Shown here: in pieces, positions 53,330 through 61,807 of the stretch
How positions within the stretch are numbered: the stretch's first letter is position 1
How the letters are laid out: the number at the start of each line of letters is the position of its first letter
Source of the DNA: CBDFGQ01 sp965247295
Lineage (GTDB): Bacteria; Chloroflexota; Dehalococcoidia; Lucifugimonadales; JAGWBF01
Assembly (NCBI GenBank): GCA_965247295.1
Contig: CBDFGQ010000004.1
Coordinates: 124,001 to 188,000, forward strand
Length of the DNA: 64,000 nt
Direction: 5' to 3'
The notes under the pieces: generated by a model
Seen by the model: only the letters and a program-made list of their open reading frames with translations
Database searches by the model: none
What the model was told of the DNA's origin: nothing
Position numbers and translations under genes: made by a program

Positions 53330-53448
53330 AGGACTGGCGGCGTGGGGACCCCGCCTAACACGACTCCCGCAGGGCCCATTCGGGAGGTCAGCATTGGGGT
53401 GACTCGTGAAGGACGTTGCGGACGTATCATCGAAGTCAGGGACTCGAG

Positions 53449-53724
53449 TTGACGCAACCCCGAACCACCATAATGGTGATAGTCCAGGCCAGGGCATCCC
53501 GCGACGAGATCCTGGGATTCCACGGTGACGTGCTCCAGGTCAAGGTAACGGAAGTGCCGGAGAGGGGCAAGGCTAACGAGGCGGCGATAGAGCTTCTGGC
53601 CAGGGCCGCGCGGGTGCCCAAAAGTAGCATCTCCATCGTCAGGGGCCACGGCTCCCGCGAGAAGGTGATGGCCATCGGCGGCCTCTCGCCCGATGACCTG
53701 CGGAGCCGGCTCAGCGGCTACTGA
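53449..53724 (+). CDS. DUF167 (YggU-type) protein
   Basis: 91 residues from a TTG at 53449 behind AGGGA; an ATG at 53473 is an alternative. The family pattern A-x-x-D-x-I-x-G ... L-x-V-K-V-x-x-x-P-x-x-G-K-A-N-x-A-x-I-x-L-L-A is clear at 28-62, with K-S-S-I-S-I-V-R-G-H-G-S-R-E-K after it. Small alpha/beta proteins of unknown function, widely conserved. The gap to the phosphatase (53725-54024) holds no gene I can support. Confidence 0.85.
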   Translation: MTQPRTTIMVIVQARASRDEILGFHGDVLQVKVTEVPERGKANEAAIELLARAARVPKSSISIVRGHGSREKVMAIGGLSPDDLRSRLSGY

Positions 53725-54024
53725 CTGCCCGGTCCCTCTGCTGACGCCCGTTCCGTGGTACCAGCGCTTGGCAGGCCAGCGTTGCCGTTGCGGATAATCT
53801 CTCCAGTCGTAACCGTCACTTTTATTATAGGTGGTCTTCAGGTGCGATCTGAGCTTCTTGGGCCTGCGGTGACGGCTGTCCTGTAACGGGGGCCAACGTT
53901 CAGGTAAGGAAGTGGTTGACATGCGCAGCCAGGAGGGGCCTCATTCCCTGCGGAGCCTCCAGGCATGGCGTTGGAGAAGCAGGCGGATCTTTTGCGGGGC
54001 TATCGAGCCTGAGGGTAAGTCCAC

Positions 54025-54486
54025 ATGGATGACATGCACTTTAGCTGGATTATCCCGGGCGTGCTTGCCGGTTCCAGGGGGCCGCGGACGGTCCGCGACC
54101 TTCTGCAGCTCAAGGATGAGGGGGTCGAGGCCATATTGAGGCTGGAACAGCACACCATCTCCGGAGAGGAGGGCGGCCTCGTGGACATGGGCGAGTACGT
54201 GCCAGACTTCCAGGCGCCCACGGCAGCCCAGACCGACCGGATCCTGGCCTTTATCCGCCAACAGATCCAAAACAAGGCGCCGGTGGTCGTTTCATGCAGG
54301 GCAGGAATGGGCAGGACAGGTACGGTGCTGGCCTGCTACCTGGTGAGCACGGGGGACAGCGCCCGGGACGCCCTGGAGCGGGTACGGCGCCTGCGGCCGG
54401 GCTCGGTTGAGGACCCCTCCCAGGAGGCCGGGGTGTATTGGTACGAGGCGAGACTGAGGGGCACATCTGCAAGTCCTTCACCCTGA
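54025..54486 (+). CDS. Dual-specificity phosphatase-like protein
   Basis: 153 residues; GAGGG lies 9 bases before the ATG. The P-loop V-V-V-S-C-R-A-G-M-G-R-T-G-T has catalytic Cys91 and Arg97, with Ser replacing the usual His before Cys. The start F-S-W-I-I-P-G-V-L-A-G-S and overall length match small DUSP23-like phosphatases. Protein or other phosphoester substrates are possible. Last gene of the plus-strand line. Confidence 0.85.
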   Translation: MDDMHFSWIIPGVLAGSRGPRTVRDLLQLKDEGVEAILRLEQHTISGEEGGLVDMGEYVPDFQAPTAAQTDRILAFIRQQIQNKAPVVVSCRAGMGRTGTVLACYLVSTGDSARDALERVRRLRPGSVEDPSQEAGVYWYEARLRGTSASPSP

Positions 54487-54550
54487 GACTGATGGCCATT
54501 CTCCACGTAATATAGCTTGCGTTAGTTAACTCGAGGTACGAGTTTTCCAT

Positions 54551-54580
54551 GTCACCCTGAGCCGAAGGCGAAGGGTCTGG
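54551..54580. repeat. Intergenic CACCCTGAGC/CGAAGGGTCTGG repeat
   Basis: GTCACCCTGAGCCGAAGGCG followed by AAGGGTCTGG. Related, more degenerate forms lie at 44272-44297 (other strand), 47811-47838 and 57061-57094, all in gaps between genes. The 290-bp gap 54487-54778 otherwise shows nothing. Confidence 0.5.
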
Positions 54581-54778
54581 TGGGGTGGGTGGCTCGATCG
54601 TCCCATGTGTCCTGCCGAATCTGCGGGCCATCAAACTGCCCAGGCCTACAAGAACCTTCAGGCGGTTCGCTCCTTCAGAACGACGCCCTTGTATGCGTCC
54701 TTGCTAATAAACCCGCACATGGCGTTTGTTACCTGCCCTGGGCTTCGGTTCCTGAGAGACAGGTGGCCAATGCCGATC

Positions 54779-56032
54779 TCATGAAGGATTCTCCGTCCCC
54801 CCTAGGCTGGGCGCCGGCTGCCGCACGGGGCTCAGGGGTATGAAGACCACGAGGACCGCCGTAAGAGCCGTGAGGATGCCGGAATAGTAGAAGATGGACC
54901 CGAATCCCCCGAAGTGGGCAATGACGACGGCCGCCAGGAATGAGGAAGAGATTCCGACGATACTATTGAGGCCGAATAGCAGGCCGGTGGCGGTGGCCTC
55001 CGTGCCCCGGTCCACCAGGTCCAGGAGAGCGGCCTGCATGATGTGGTGAAGGGCGAAGCTGAAGAGGCCCATTGCAGCCAGCACCAGCGCGAGCAGGTAG
55101 CCTCCACCCGCCGTGACCACCAGCAGGGAGAGGACCGTGGCGATGGTCAACCCCGGCACCAACACCGCTTTGCGGCCCACCTTGTCGGAAAGCGCTCCCA
55201 GCACCGGGCCGGAAACTATACCCATTCCCGTGAGCAGGCTGAGGTGAAAGCCGGCCATAAAGTGCCCCATGCCCAGCTCCTCCTCCAGATAAAAGGGGGT
55301 CCAGTGAAAGAGGGCCTCGAGACCCATGTTTCGGAATGTGGATGCCAGAATCAACATCAGTACCACAGGACTCTTCATCAGGGCCATTGCGCTACCCAGC
55401 TGTGCGCCCATCCCAAGCTGCTCCGCCTCTCCACCCTCTCTCCCCACCTCTTTCAAGGTCCACCATACGAAGGCGGCCACCAACAGGGCCGGGAGGGCGT
55501 AGATGAGGACGGCCGCCCGCCAGACAAGTATGCCCAATAGGGCCCCAGCCAGGATCGGACCCACGGCATTTCCTATGTTGGAGCCGAAGCCGTGCATGGA
55601 GATGGCGAACCCCCGGCGGTCGGGGAAGCGCCGGGAAAGGGCCGCCGTCGAGGGCAGGTGCCAAAGGGCGCCCGGTATGGAGACGAATACTATGCCTACG
55701 AGCAGGACTGCGTAGTTCGGCGAGGCTCCAATGACGGCGAAGGAGACGGCGGCCCAAGCCATGCACCAGGTCAGAATAAGGCCCCACTGGTGTTTCAGCA
55801 TGTCTACCACAGGGCCGCCCAGCAGGTTGACCAATCCGAAGCCTGCCTGCCTTATGCCGTGCATGGTGGCTACCTGGAGGGTGCTGAGGCCCATGGCACT
55901 GGCGATGGTCGGCATAATGGCAGGCAACCCAAAGTCGTACAGGTGGACTATGCCATGCCCTGCCGACATGCTGGCCAGGATGGCGCCCCTTCTTTGCCTC
56001 CAGTCAGCCTTGACCTGGGAACCCTCTTTCAC
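54779..56032 (-). CDS. MFS transporter
   Basis: 417 residues from a GTG at 56032. Twelve hydrophobic helices; a conserved-type MFS loop G-A-L-S-D-K-V-G-R-K-A-V lies between helices 8 and 9 and a D-R-R-G segment near helix 5. The sequence begins A-G-H-G-I-V-H-L-Y-D and has a long basic/acidic cytoplasmic loop at 190-215. Substrate unknown. Adjacent repeat-rich gaps (56033-56514) make its ends easy to see. Confidence 0.85.
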   Translation of the reverse strand: MKEGSQVKADWRQRRGAILASMSAGHGIVHLYDFGLPAIMPTIASAMGLSTLQVATMHGIRQAGFGLVNLLGGPVVDMLKHQWGLILTWCMAWAAVSFAVIGASPNYAVLLVGIVFVSIPGALWHLPSTAALSRRFPDRRGFAISMHGFGSNIGNAVGPILAGALLGILVWRAAVLIYALPALLVAAFVWWTLKEVGREGGEAEQLGMGAQLGSAMALMKSPVVLMLILASTFRNMGLEALFHWTPFYLEEELGMGHFMAGFHLSLLTGMGIVSGPVLGALSDKVGRKAVLVPGLTIATVLSLLVVTAGGGYLLALVLAAMGLFSFALHHIMQAALLDLVDRGTEATATGLLFGLNSIVGISSSFLAAVVIAHFGGFGSIFYYSGILTALTAVLVVFIPLSPVRQPAPSLGGTENPS

Positions 56033-56111
56033 CGCCTATCCTCCACGGGCCCGATGGCGCTTGGCTGATTCTAAGGCCAACTTACTGTGCCCGCAAGCCC
56101 TGGGCCATCGC

Positions 56112-56280
56112 GGTCTCCCTGCATCCCTTCCCCCTGGATGAGGAAAGGTTAGGATGGGAGTGCGTTTCCCCCCCACCTCAATCCTTCCCCACAAACAGGG
56201 GGAGGAGGCTCCCTGCATCCCTTCCTCCTCGATGGGGGAAGGTTAGGCCTGACCTGAGCCTACCGAAGGGATGGGGGTGC
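56112..56280. repeat. Two tandem copies of a CCTGCATCCCTTCC/GAAGGTTAGG intergenic element
   Basis: CTCCCTGCATCCCTTCC leads to GGAAAGGTTAGG at 56114-56154 and again at 56209-56247. Related copies follow at 57275-57350 and 57366-57411 (GATGGGGGAAGGTTAGGAT, then CCCCCTCACCTCAATCC). The element is GC-rich and partly self-complementary. No gene is supported in 56033-56514 or 56986-57424. Confidence 0.6.
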
Positions 56281-56514
56281 TCGGAAGAGGTTCTGAGTCG
56301 CCGGAGCCAAGGTGCGACCGTAGCGGGGTGATGGGTGGGGTCTGTCCCCTGTTCCTGGGACGAGGGCGGACCGTTTCCTTTCCGATGATGGTGGTCGGTG
56401 CCTCGGCAGGGGAGCCCTTCAAGGCAAAAGGGAACCTTCTGGCGTCATCAATCTATGAGGGGAAACGTCGAGCGGCTGCGGACGTGGTGGCGCGGGAGAA
56501 GGCGGCTGGTTCCG

Positions 56515-56985
56515 TCAACCCTCAACCCGCTGGTCCAGCTGCACGACAATCCCATCGGGGTCTTCAAACATGGTGGTGAGGACCTTGCCGCCCGGTTCCT
56601 CGCCAATAAGGGCGGTATCCACTATCCCGGCGGGCATCTGGACCGGTACCCCCTCCGCTTCCAGCCTCGTGTACACTTCCTCCAGGTTGTCCACCCAGAT
56701 GGAGAAGTGGTGAATGCCCACCCGGTCGAATTTAGGAGGTTCTCCCGGAGCCGGTCGCGGATACTGGACCAGTAGGATGAAAGTGGCGTGGGGACCGTCC
56801 TCCCACCGCAGGTAGGCCGCCCGGCGCATCCCACTACCTTGGTCGTTGGCCAGAAGGGCCGGAACCTTCACCGTTTCCGTGCTCTCTCGGGTGACCCGCA
56901 GTCCCAGGATGTCCCGATAGAAGTGCAGCGACCGTTCCATATCGCGCACCGATATGGATATATGCGATATCGCCCTGGCCTTCAT
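56515..56985 (-). CDS. VOC (glyoxalase/dioxygenase) superfamily protein
   Basis: 156 residues. Two beta-alpha-beta-beta-beta modules: the first begins I-S-H-I-S-I-S-V-R-D-M-E-R-S-L-H-F-Y-R-D-I-L-G (with His), the second I-H-H-F-S-I-W-V-D-N-L, and the end is F-E-D-P-D-G-I-V-V-Q-L (Glu/Asp). The His-His-Glu metal set is plausible. Members include lyases, epimerases and dioxygenases; the substrate is not evident. Start ATG behind GGAGGCG. Confidence 0.8.
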   Translation of the reverse strand: MKARAISHISISVRDMERSLHFYRDILGLRVTRESTETVKVPALLANDQGSGMRRAAYLRWEDGPHATFILLVQYPRPAPGEPPKFDRVGIHHFSIWVDNLEEVYTRLEAEGVPVQMPAGIVDTALIGEEPGGKVLTTMFEDPDGIVVQLDQRVEG

Positions 56986-57261
56986 ACCACGCCTCCTGCT
57001 GGCCGAGTCGGTGTTGTGCCCTCGGAGGATACCTGCTTGTGCTTAGTCTCGCCAAACACCTGTCAGTCTGAGGGTAAGCGAAGGCTCTGGTGACGGGGCT
57101 GGGCTCATGCTAGGACCTGCGACCCCCCCCAGACCCCCCGCGTTCGATTAAGGGTGACAGAAAAGTGGCCATTACTTTAGGGTCTAACCACGGGTCAATG
57201 GGGGTGTTCCTAACGATACCCTGAGCGGGGTGGTGGGCACGACAATGGGCTGACTTCGGAT

Positions 57262-57411
57262 TCCCGCGGCGTATGCCTTTCCCTTCGATGGGGGAAGGTT
57301 AGGATCGGGGTGAGTCCCCCTCACCTCAATCCTCTCCCAATAGGGGAGATGATGTTCTTTGCGTGCCTACCCGCTCGACGGATAAAGGTAAGGATGGGGG
57401 TGAGCCCCCGT
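57262..57411. repeat. Further copies of the GGAAGGTTAGG intergenic element
   Basis: Two copies lie at about 57275-57350 and 57366-57411, both followed by CCCCC(T/G)CAC. They precede the 3' end of the UGSC gene. Copies differ by several bases and have no coding content. Confidence 0.55.
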
Positions 57412-57424
57412 CACGAGGTCACGT

Positions 57425-57967
57425 TCATTTGGCCAGTAGTATTTCCAGAACCCTTGGGAGGGCCTGCCTTGCCCGGGCCATGACCGCCTCTGTCTCCAGA
57501 CTCCCCACCGGATGTGTCACGACCGCATAGGGATAATCGGGGATGCCCCTTATCTTGGCAATGGACCTGGCCGTGGGAATGAAGGCGTCCGTTATGATGA
57601 GGGCGGCGGGCTTTCCGGCCTTCTCTACCGTTATGGCGTCGTGCATACTGCACGAGCTGCAGGAGCCTCAATCGCCTGTCGCGGTTATCACCAGGTCGCA
57701 CTTCTCCAGCAGCTCATCCATGATCTTCTGAGGAGCGGGACGGGACGAGTCCCCCTTGTTCAGGAAGACCACATCCTTGAAGTCGTAGGTGTCCTGGAGC
57801 AGGGAGTACACCGCGTCCAGCAGCGTGTCGGCATTGCGTTTGCCGTTGGACAGGAGCCCCACCACTTTATCGTTGAGTTCCCGTGGCCTGGGCGCCATCA
57901 GGGTGGTGTCTGGCAGGGGCTCTACCGTGGGGTCCAGTATCTTGAATTTTGTGGCTGTCACGACCAT
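57425..57967 (-). CDS. UGSC-type selenoprotein
   Basis: 180 residues read through an in-frame UGA (57668-57670) as selenocysteine, U100; the true stop is at 57425-57427. A GGGAGG site precedes the ATG. The motif around it is T-A-T-G-D-U-G-S-C-S-S-C-S-M-H-D, with Cys103 and Cys106, exactly the U-G-S-C motif of this (seleno)protein family. Upstream, N-G-K-R-N-A-D-x-L-L-D-A-V and S-S-R-P-A-P are family-typical; homology continues without a break after the UGA. The function is unknown; a thiol/selenol redox role is inferred from the Sec/Cys motif. It pairs with the gene at 58021. Confidence 0.8.
57635..57670 (-). promoter_or_regulatory. Bacterial SECIS-like hairpin after the UGA
   Basis: Starting 13 bases after the UGA, TCGTGC pairs with GCACGA around the loop AGTAT; an inner GGC/GCC pair right after the UGA can extend the stem. 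The loop lies 19-23 bases after the UGA and has a G among its first two bases, as bacterial SECIS elements require. Confidence 0.6.
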
Positions 57968-58020
57968 CTCATTGCCTCCCGCGCGGTTAATCGTATCCCA
58001 TTATAACATCGAAAATTGAA

Positions 58021-59079
58021 CTAGGGCATGCGGCTGGTGTCGATCTCCCTGATCACCGAGCGGGAGCCTACGCCCTTGCTCCAGCGTGGTATTAGGGCCG
58101 ACCAGGGGCCACCGGCGCCGCCCCCGGCCAGCAACACCACCGACTCAGGCGACAGGCAGGCCGGTATACTCTCGTCCTCGCTCCCCGTCTCGGGTGCTTC
58201 AGACTTGTATACGCTGGCCCACTGGCCTGCGGTCCTCCGGGCAGTCTGGTACAGGAACTCCCGCACCCGCGCCTTGCTCCACTCCGCGTCCTTCATGAAG
58301 CCGCCGTGCTCCTGGGAGATTACCAGCAGTATCTCGCCATGTCCCCGGCCGTGGGCCAGCATGGTATCGGCCACGGCGGAGAGCAACTTCTCGGGGGTGC
58401 CCGCTCCCACGAGGTCGATCTGGGACGGACCGGCCGAGGCGAAAACCGTAACCGTGCTGGCCCCTTTGGGGAAGCCTCGCTCCACGTGCAGGGGCTCCCA
58501 GGGGCTGTTCTCCTCGTCCTCGGCTATACAGTAGCTGTACTTACCGGGGTGCCCCAAGGTGGAGCGGTCCAGGATGCCCGGATGGTTCTCCAGGACGTTT
58601 ATAAGCAGCAGGCGTATGGCCCGACCCACCGTGGCGTTGGCCCTTCTGTCGGGCCCCGGGCCGAAGAGGTTGTGACCGCTGGCGAACCCCATCTGCTGCC
58701 GCACGGGTCCGTTAACCACCAGCAGGGGAGCCGATCCTCCGGTGCTGGCGGAGCTGCCGTGGAGGTTGAACTCCGGCTGCACCATGCCCTCTACAGCGGC
58801 GATGACGACGGGCATATACTCGGGGCGGCAACCGGCCATCACGGTGTTTATGGCCACCTTCTCGGCGGTTATCACCCGTCCCCTGACGGGCTCAACGCCG
58901 ATCACATCCGAGGGGTGGCGACCCATGTGCTCCACGTACTGCAGCACCTTCTCTTCCGTGGGAGGGATCACAGGCAGGCCGTCGGTCCAGCCCCTCTGGT
59001 AGCAAAGCTCCATGGCGTCTTCGAGGCTCCCTGTGACCTCTACCTGGTTAGAGGTGAGGGCGTCAGCGCTCAGGGTCAT
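58021..59079 (-). CDS. Conserved partner of UGSC proteins, unknown function
   Basis: 352 residues. The N-terminus carries C-Y-Q-R-G-W-T-D-G-L-P-V-I-P-P-T, which I associate with proteins encoded beside UGSC genes. The remainder has Gly-rich loops (G-S-S-A-S-T-G-G-S-A-P-L, G-F-A-S-G-H-N-L-F-G-P-G-P), no signal peptide, two Cys in the first 90 residues and no known catalytic motif. It ends 53 bp before the UGSC start, so the two genes probably form an operon. A radical-free redox or isomerase role cannot be read. Confidence 0.65.
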   Translation of the reverse strand: MTLSADALTSNQVEVTGSLEDAMELCYQRGWTDGLPVIPPTEEKVLQYVEHMGRHPSDVIGVEPVRGRVITAEKVAINTVMAGCRPEYMPVVIAAVEGMVQPEFNLHGSSASTGGSAPLLVVNGPVRQQMGFASGHNLFGPGPDRRANATVGRAIRLLLINVLENHPGILDRSTLGHPGKYSYCIAEDEENSPWEPLHVERGFPKGASTVTVFASAGPSQIDLVGAGTPEKLLSAVADTMLAHGRGHGEILLVISQEHGGFMKDAEWSKARVREFLYQTARRTAGQWASVYKSEAPETGSEDESIPACLSPESVVLLAGGGAGGPWSALIPRWSKGVGSRSVIREIDTSRMP

Positions 59080-59173
59080 GGCATCGCCTCCTTGTTGGAT
59101 TGAGGTAACGTAGCATAAAGCCCCCGGGATTTCAATGGCCGTTCGGACGCAGGCTACCCCAGCCTGACAGTTA

Positions 59174-59202
59174 TTGACAATCCCGCGCGCGGGTGTTAAA
59201 AT
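59174..59202 (+). promoter_or_regulatory. Promoter of the ilv-leu operon
   Basis: TTGACA (59174-59179), 17-bp spacer, TAAAAT (59197-59202). Transcription would start near 59209, giving a leader of about 325 bases before ilvB. Confidence 0.75.
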
Positions 59203-59208
59203 TTTTTG

Positions 59209-59512
59209 GACAATCTATAGCTCCGCGATGAAGGGGAGTAGTAGGGATACCCCGCCCCAGCGAGCCGGCGGACGGTGAAAGGCCGGTGGCGGAAAGGTCC
59301 TGAACTCGCCCCGGAGCGGCCCACTTGAAAGTGACCTGGTCCTCGGGCCAGAGAACGGAGTAGGGTGAGGCGGTGGACGCCGTTACAGTCCTTGAGATGT
59401 CCCGACGCTGCTACGCGGTTATCTTCCTTGGTAGCAAGGAAGCGAGCGTGTGTCAGGAAAGAAGGGTGGTACCACGGGAATTCCAGCCCGTCCCTTGCGG
59501 ACGGGCGTTCTT
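59209..59512 (+). ncRNA. T-box leader sensing tRNA-Leu, upstream of ilvB
   Basis: The leader has a Stem I region (GATGAAGGGGAGTAG, then AGCGAGCC with GGACGGTGAAAGGCC), a specifier region CTGAA-CTC-GCCCCGGAG in which CTC at 59305-59307 takes the specifier place after the conserved GAA, and the T-box sequence AAGGGTGGTACCACG at 59462-59476. A terminator hairpin GCCCGTCC/GGACGGGC (59486-59506) follows, then TTCTTATT. Uncharged tRNA-Leu would stabilise the antiterminator and turn the operon on. The specifier was assigned by pattern, not by folding. Confidence 0.88.
59486..59506 (+). terminator. T-box terminator hairpin
   Basis: GCCCGTCC, loop CTTGC, GGACGGGC, followed by a short T-rich stretch. 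Its 5' arm competes with the antiterminator that includes the T-box sequence. Confidence 0.75.
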
Positions 59513-59534
59513 ATTAATCTAGACCGAGGTAGCC

Positions 59535-61253
59535 ATGAAGCTAACAGGCGCTCAGATAGTGTGTGAAAGTCTACTGCGTGAGGGTGTGGACGTGGTCTTC
59601 GGACTGCCCGGCGGTGCTATATTGCCCCTCTACGGGGCGTTGCACCAGTATCCCCAGCTCCGGCATATCCTGGTACGGCACGAGCAGGGCGCTTCCATGG
59701 CTGCCGACGGGTACGCCAGGGCCACGGGTCGGGTGGGCGTGTGCATCGCCACATCGGGCCCCGGCGCCACCAACCTCTTGACGGGTATCGTCTGCGCCCA
59801 GATGGACTCGGTGCCCATGGTGGCCATAACGGGGCAGGTGCCACGGGCCGCAATCGGCAAGGACGCCTTTCAGGAGACCGACGTTACGGGAATATCCCTG
59901 CCCGTAACGAAGCACAACTACCTGGTGATGAAGGCCTCGGACATTCCCGCGGCGATCAAGGAGGCTTTCTATATAGCCGGCACGGGCAGGCCGGGGCCCG
60001 TGCTTGTGGACATACCCAAGGACGTACTTGAATCTGATACGGCGGAGTTCTTCTACCCCGATGAGGTGGACCTGCCCGGCTACAAGCCAAACCTGGAGGG
60101 GCACCCCGCACAGATACAGAAGGCCGCCAGGCTCATTGCCGAGGCCAAAAGGCCGGTCATTCTGGCGGGGCACGGGATCATCATTTCCCGGGCCTACCAC
60201 GAAGTCCGGGAGCTGGCGGAGAAGGCCCAGATACCGGTAATCACTACTCTGTTGGGCATCAGCTCGTTCCCCACGGACCACTTCCTCAACGTGGGTATGC
60301 CGGGGATGCATGGAATGGCCTATGCCAGCATCGCCATAGACGAGGCCGACCTGCTCATTGCCCTCGGGATGCGATTCGATGATCGGGTTACGGGTAGGGT
60401 CAGCAGCTTTGCCCCCCGGGCCAAGGTTATCCACGTGGATGTGGACCCGTCGGAGATAGGCAAAAACGTGGTGGCGACCGTCCCCATCGTGGGGGACCTC
60501 AAGCGGGTGTTGCGGGCCTTGCTTCCCCATGTCGAGCCCGCCGTGCATACCGAGTGGGTACAGCACATCGAGGACCTGCGTATCGAACACCCCTCTCTTA
60601 AGATCAGGGAAACGGAAAAGCTACTGCCACAGTACATCCTTAAGAGTCTCACGGAGATCACCGACGGGAGGGCGATAATCGTAACCGGGGTGGGGCAGCA
60701 CCAGATGTGGGCGGCCCAGTACTGCACCTTCAAGGAGCCCAATTGCCTGATAACCTCCGGCGGGCTGGGGGCCATGGGCTTCGAGGTACCCGCCGCCCTC
60801 GGCGCCAAGGTGGGAATGCCGGACAAGCAGGTATGGTCCATAGCCGGAGATGGCGGGTTCCAGATGACCATGTCCGAGCTGGCGACCGCCGTGGAGAACA
60901 AGATCGCCGTGAAGTTCGCCATCATGAACAACAACTTCCTGGGCATGGTGCGCCAGTGGCAGGACTTCTTCTACGACAAGACCTATACGGCCACGGGGTA
61001 CACCCACAACCCTGACTTCGTAAAGCTGGCCGATGCATTCGGGATTCCTGGAATGCGGGTCACCGACAAGGTCCAGGTCGCAGCCTCCATCGAGTGGGCC
61101 ATGCAGGAGCCTGGGCCGGTCCTGATAGATTTTATGGTGGAGCCGGAGGAGAACGTCTATCCGATGATACCGGCGGGCCAGAGCCTGGCCGAGTTGATTG
61201 AACAGCCCCAGCAGGAGATTGTCTCTGGGGTCCACGGTCGAGAGGGGGCCTAG
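59535..61253 (+). CDS. ilvB: Acetolactate synthase large subunit
   Basis: 572 residues, GAGG upstream. First common step of valine, leucine and isoleucine synthesis from pyruvate or 2-oxobutyrate, TPP-, FAD- and Mg-dependent. Catalytic Glu50 in V-R-H-E-Q-G-A, S-G-P-G-A-T-N near 75, and the TPP motif G-D-G-G-F-Q-M-T ... N-N near 440-470. Full length for IlvB. It overlaps ilvN by one base (TAGTG), consistent with 1:1 subunit synthesis. Confidence 0.95.
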   Translation: MKLTGAQIVCESLLREGVDVVFGLPGGAILPLYGALHQYPQLRHILVRHEQGASMAADGYARATGRVGVCIATSGPGATNLLTGIVCAQMDSVPMVAITGQVPRAAIGKDAFQETDVTGISLPVTKHNYLVMKASDIPAAIKEAFYIAGTGRPGPVLVDIPKDVLESDTAEFFYPDEVDLPGYKPNLEGHPAQIQKAARLIAEAKRPVILAGHGIIISRAYHEVRELAEKAQIPVITTLLGISSFPTDHFLNVGMPGMHGMAYASIAIDEADLLIALGMRFDDRVTGRVSSFAPRAKVIHVDVDPSEIGKNVVATVPIVGDLKRVLRALLPHVEPAVHTEWVQHIEDLRIEHPSLKIRETEKLLPQYILKSLTEITDGRAIIVTGVGQHQMWAAQYCTFKEPNCLITSGGLGAMGFEVPAALGAKVGMPDKQVWSIAGDGGFQMTMSELATAVENKIAVKFAIMNNNFLGMVRQWQDFFYDKTYTATGYTHNPDFVKLADAFGIPGMRVTDKVQVAASIEWAMQEPGPVLIDFMVEPEENVYPMIPAGQSLAELIEQPQQEIVSGVHGREGA

Positions 61254-61741
61254 TGGCGACACAGGGTCGTACCATCGTAGCCCTTGTGGAGGACCGGCCG
61301 GGGGTGCTCAACCGCGTCTCCAGCCTGTTTCGCCGCAGAGGGTTCAACATAGCCAGCCTGGCCGTGGGCAAGAGCGAGCAGCCCAATCTCTCCCGCATGA
61401 CCTTCGTGGTGGATGGGGACGAGCGTACGATCGAGCAGGTCACCAAGCAGCTCAACAAACTGATAGAGGTGGTAAAGGTATCCGAGCTCGCCGAGGAGGA
61501 CATCGTCGCCAGGGAGCTCGCCATGATCAAGGTACACGCCACGCCAACCACCCGGAGCGAGATCATCCAGCTGGTGGACATATTTCGGGCCAACATCGTG
61601 GACGTGAGTCCCCACTCGCTGATTATCGAGATCACCGGCGAGGAGGACAAGATAAACGCCCTTTATCAGCTCCTGCGCCCCTTCGGCATAAGGGAGCTAA
61701 TGCGCACCGGACGTATAGCCATAGTTCGCGGCTCGGGATAG
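61253..61741 (+). CDS. ilvN: Acetolactate synthase small (regulatory) subunit
   Basis: 162 residues from a GTG sharing the last base of the ilvB stop. N-terminal ACT domain V-E-D-R-P-G-V-L-N-R-V-S-S-L-F-R-R-R-G-F-N-I, then the IlvN-type C-terminal domain with R-S-E-I-I-Q-L-V-D-I-F-R-A. It gives valine feedback control and raises IlvB activity. Followed by ilvC after 66 bp. Confidence 0.95.
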   Translation: MATQGRTIVALVEDRPGVLNRVSSLFRRRGFNIASLAVGKSEQPNLSRMTFVVDGDERTIEQVTKQLNKLIEVVKVSELAEEDIVARELAMIKVHATPTTRSEIIQLVDIFRANIVDVSPHSLIIEITGEEDKINALYQLLRPFGIRELMRTGRIAIVRGSG

Positions 61742-61807
61742 AGCGTGCCTCGGGGCAAGAGACCCGGGAATTAACGCCGCCAGAGGTCGAATAGAGGAGT
61801 CACCGTT

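Noticed and set aside
53290..53922. Minus-strand frame in the DUF167 to phosphatase gap
   Set aside because: Its first part is odd in composition, and the rest is antisense to the DUF167 gene; no family or ribosome site.
56271..56579. Plus-strand frame before the VOC gene
   Set aside because: Starts in repeat sequence, ends antisense to the VOC gene, and shows no protein-like pattern.
56112..57411. CRISPR array from the repeated GGAAGGTTAGG units
   Set aside because: Copies are few, unevenly spaced and diverged, and no cas gene is present.
57668..57967. The UGA at 57668 as a true stop, giving two separate genes
   Set aside because: The downstream part would start at an ATG without a ribosome site, homology runs across the UGA, and a SECIS-like hairpin follows.
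59571..60590. 339-codon minus-strand frame over ilvB
   Set aside because: Antisense shadow; ilvB is intact and conserved.
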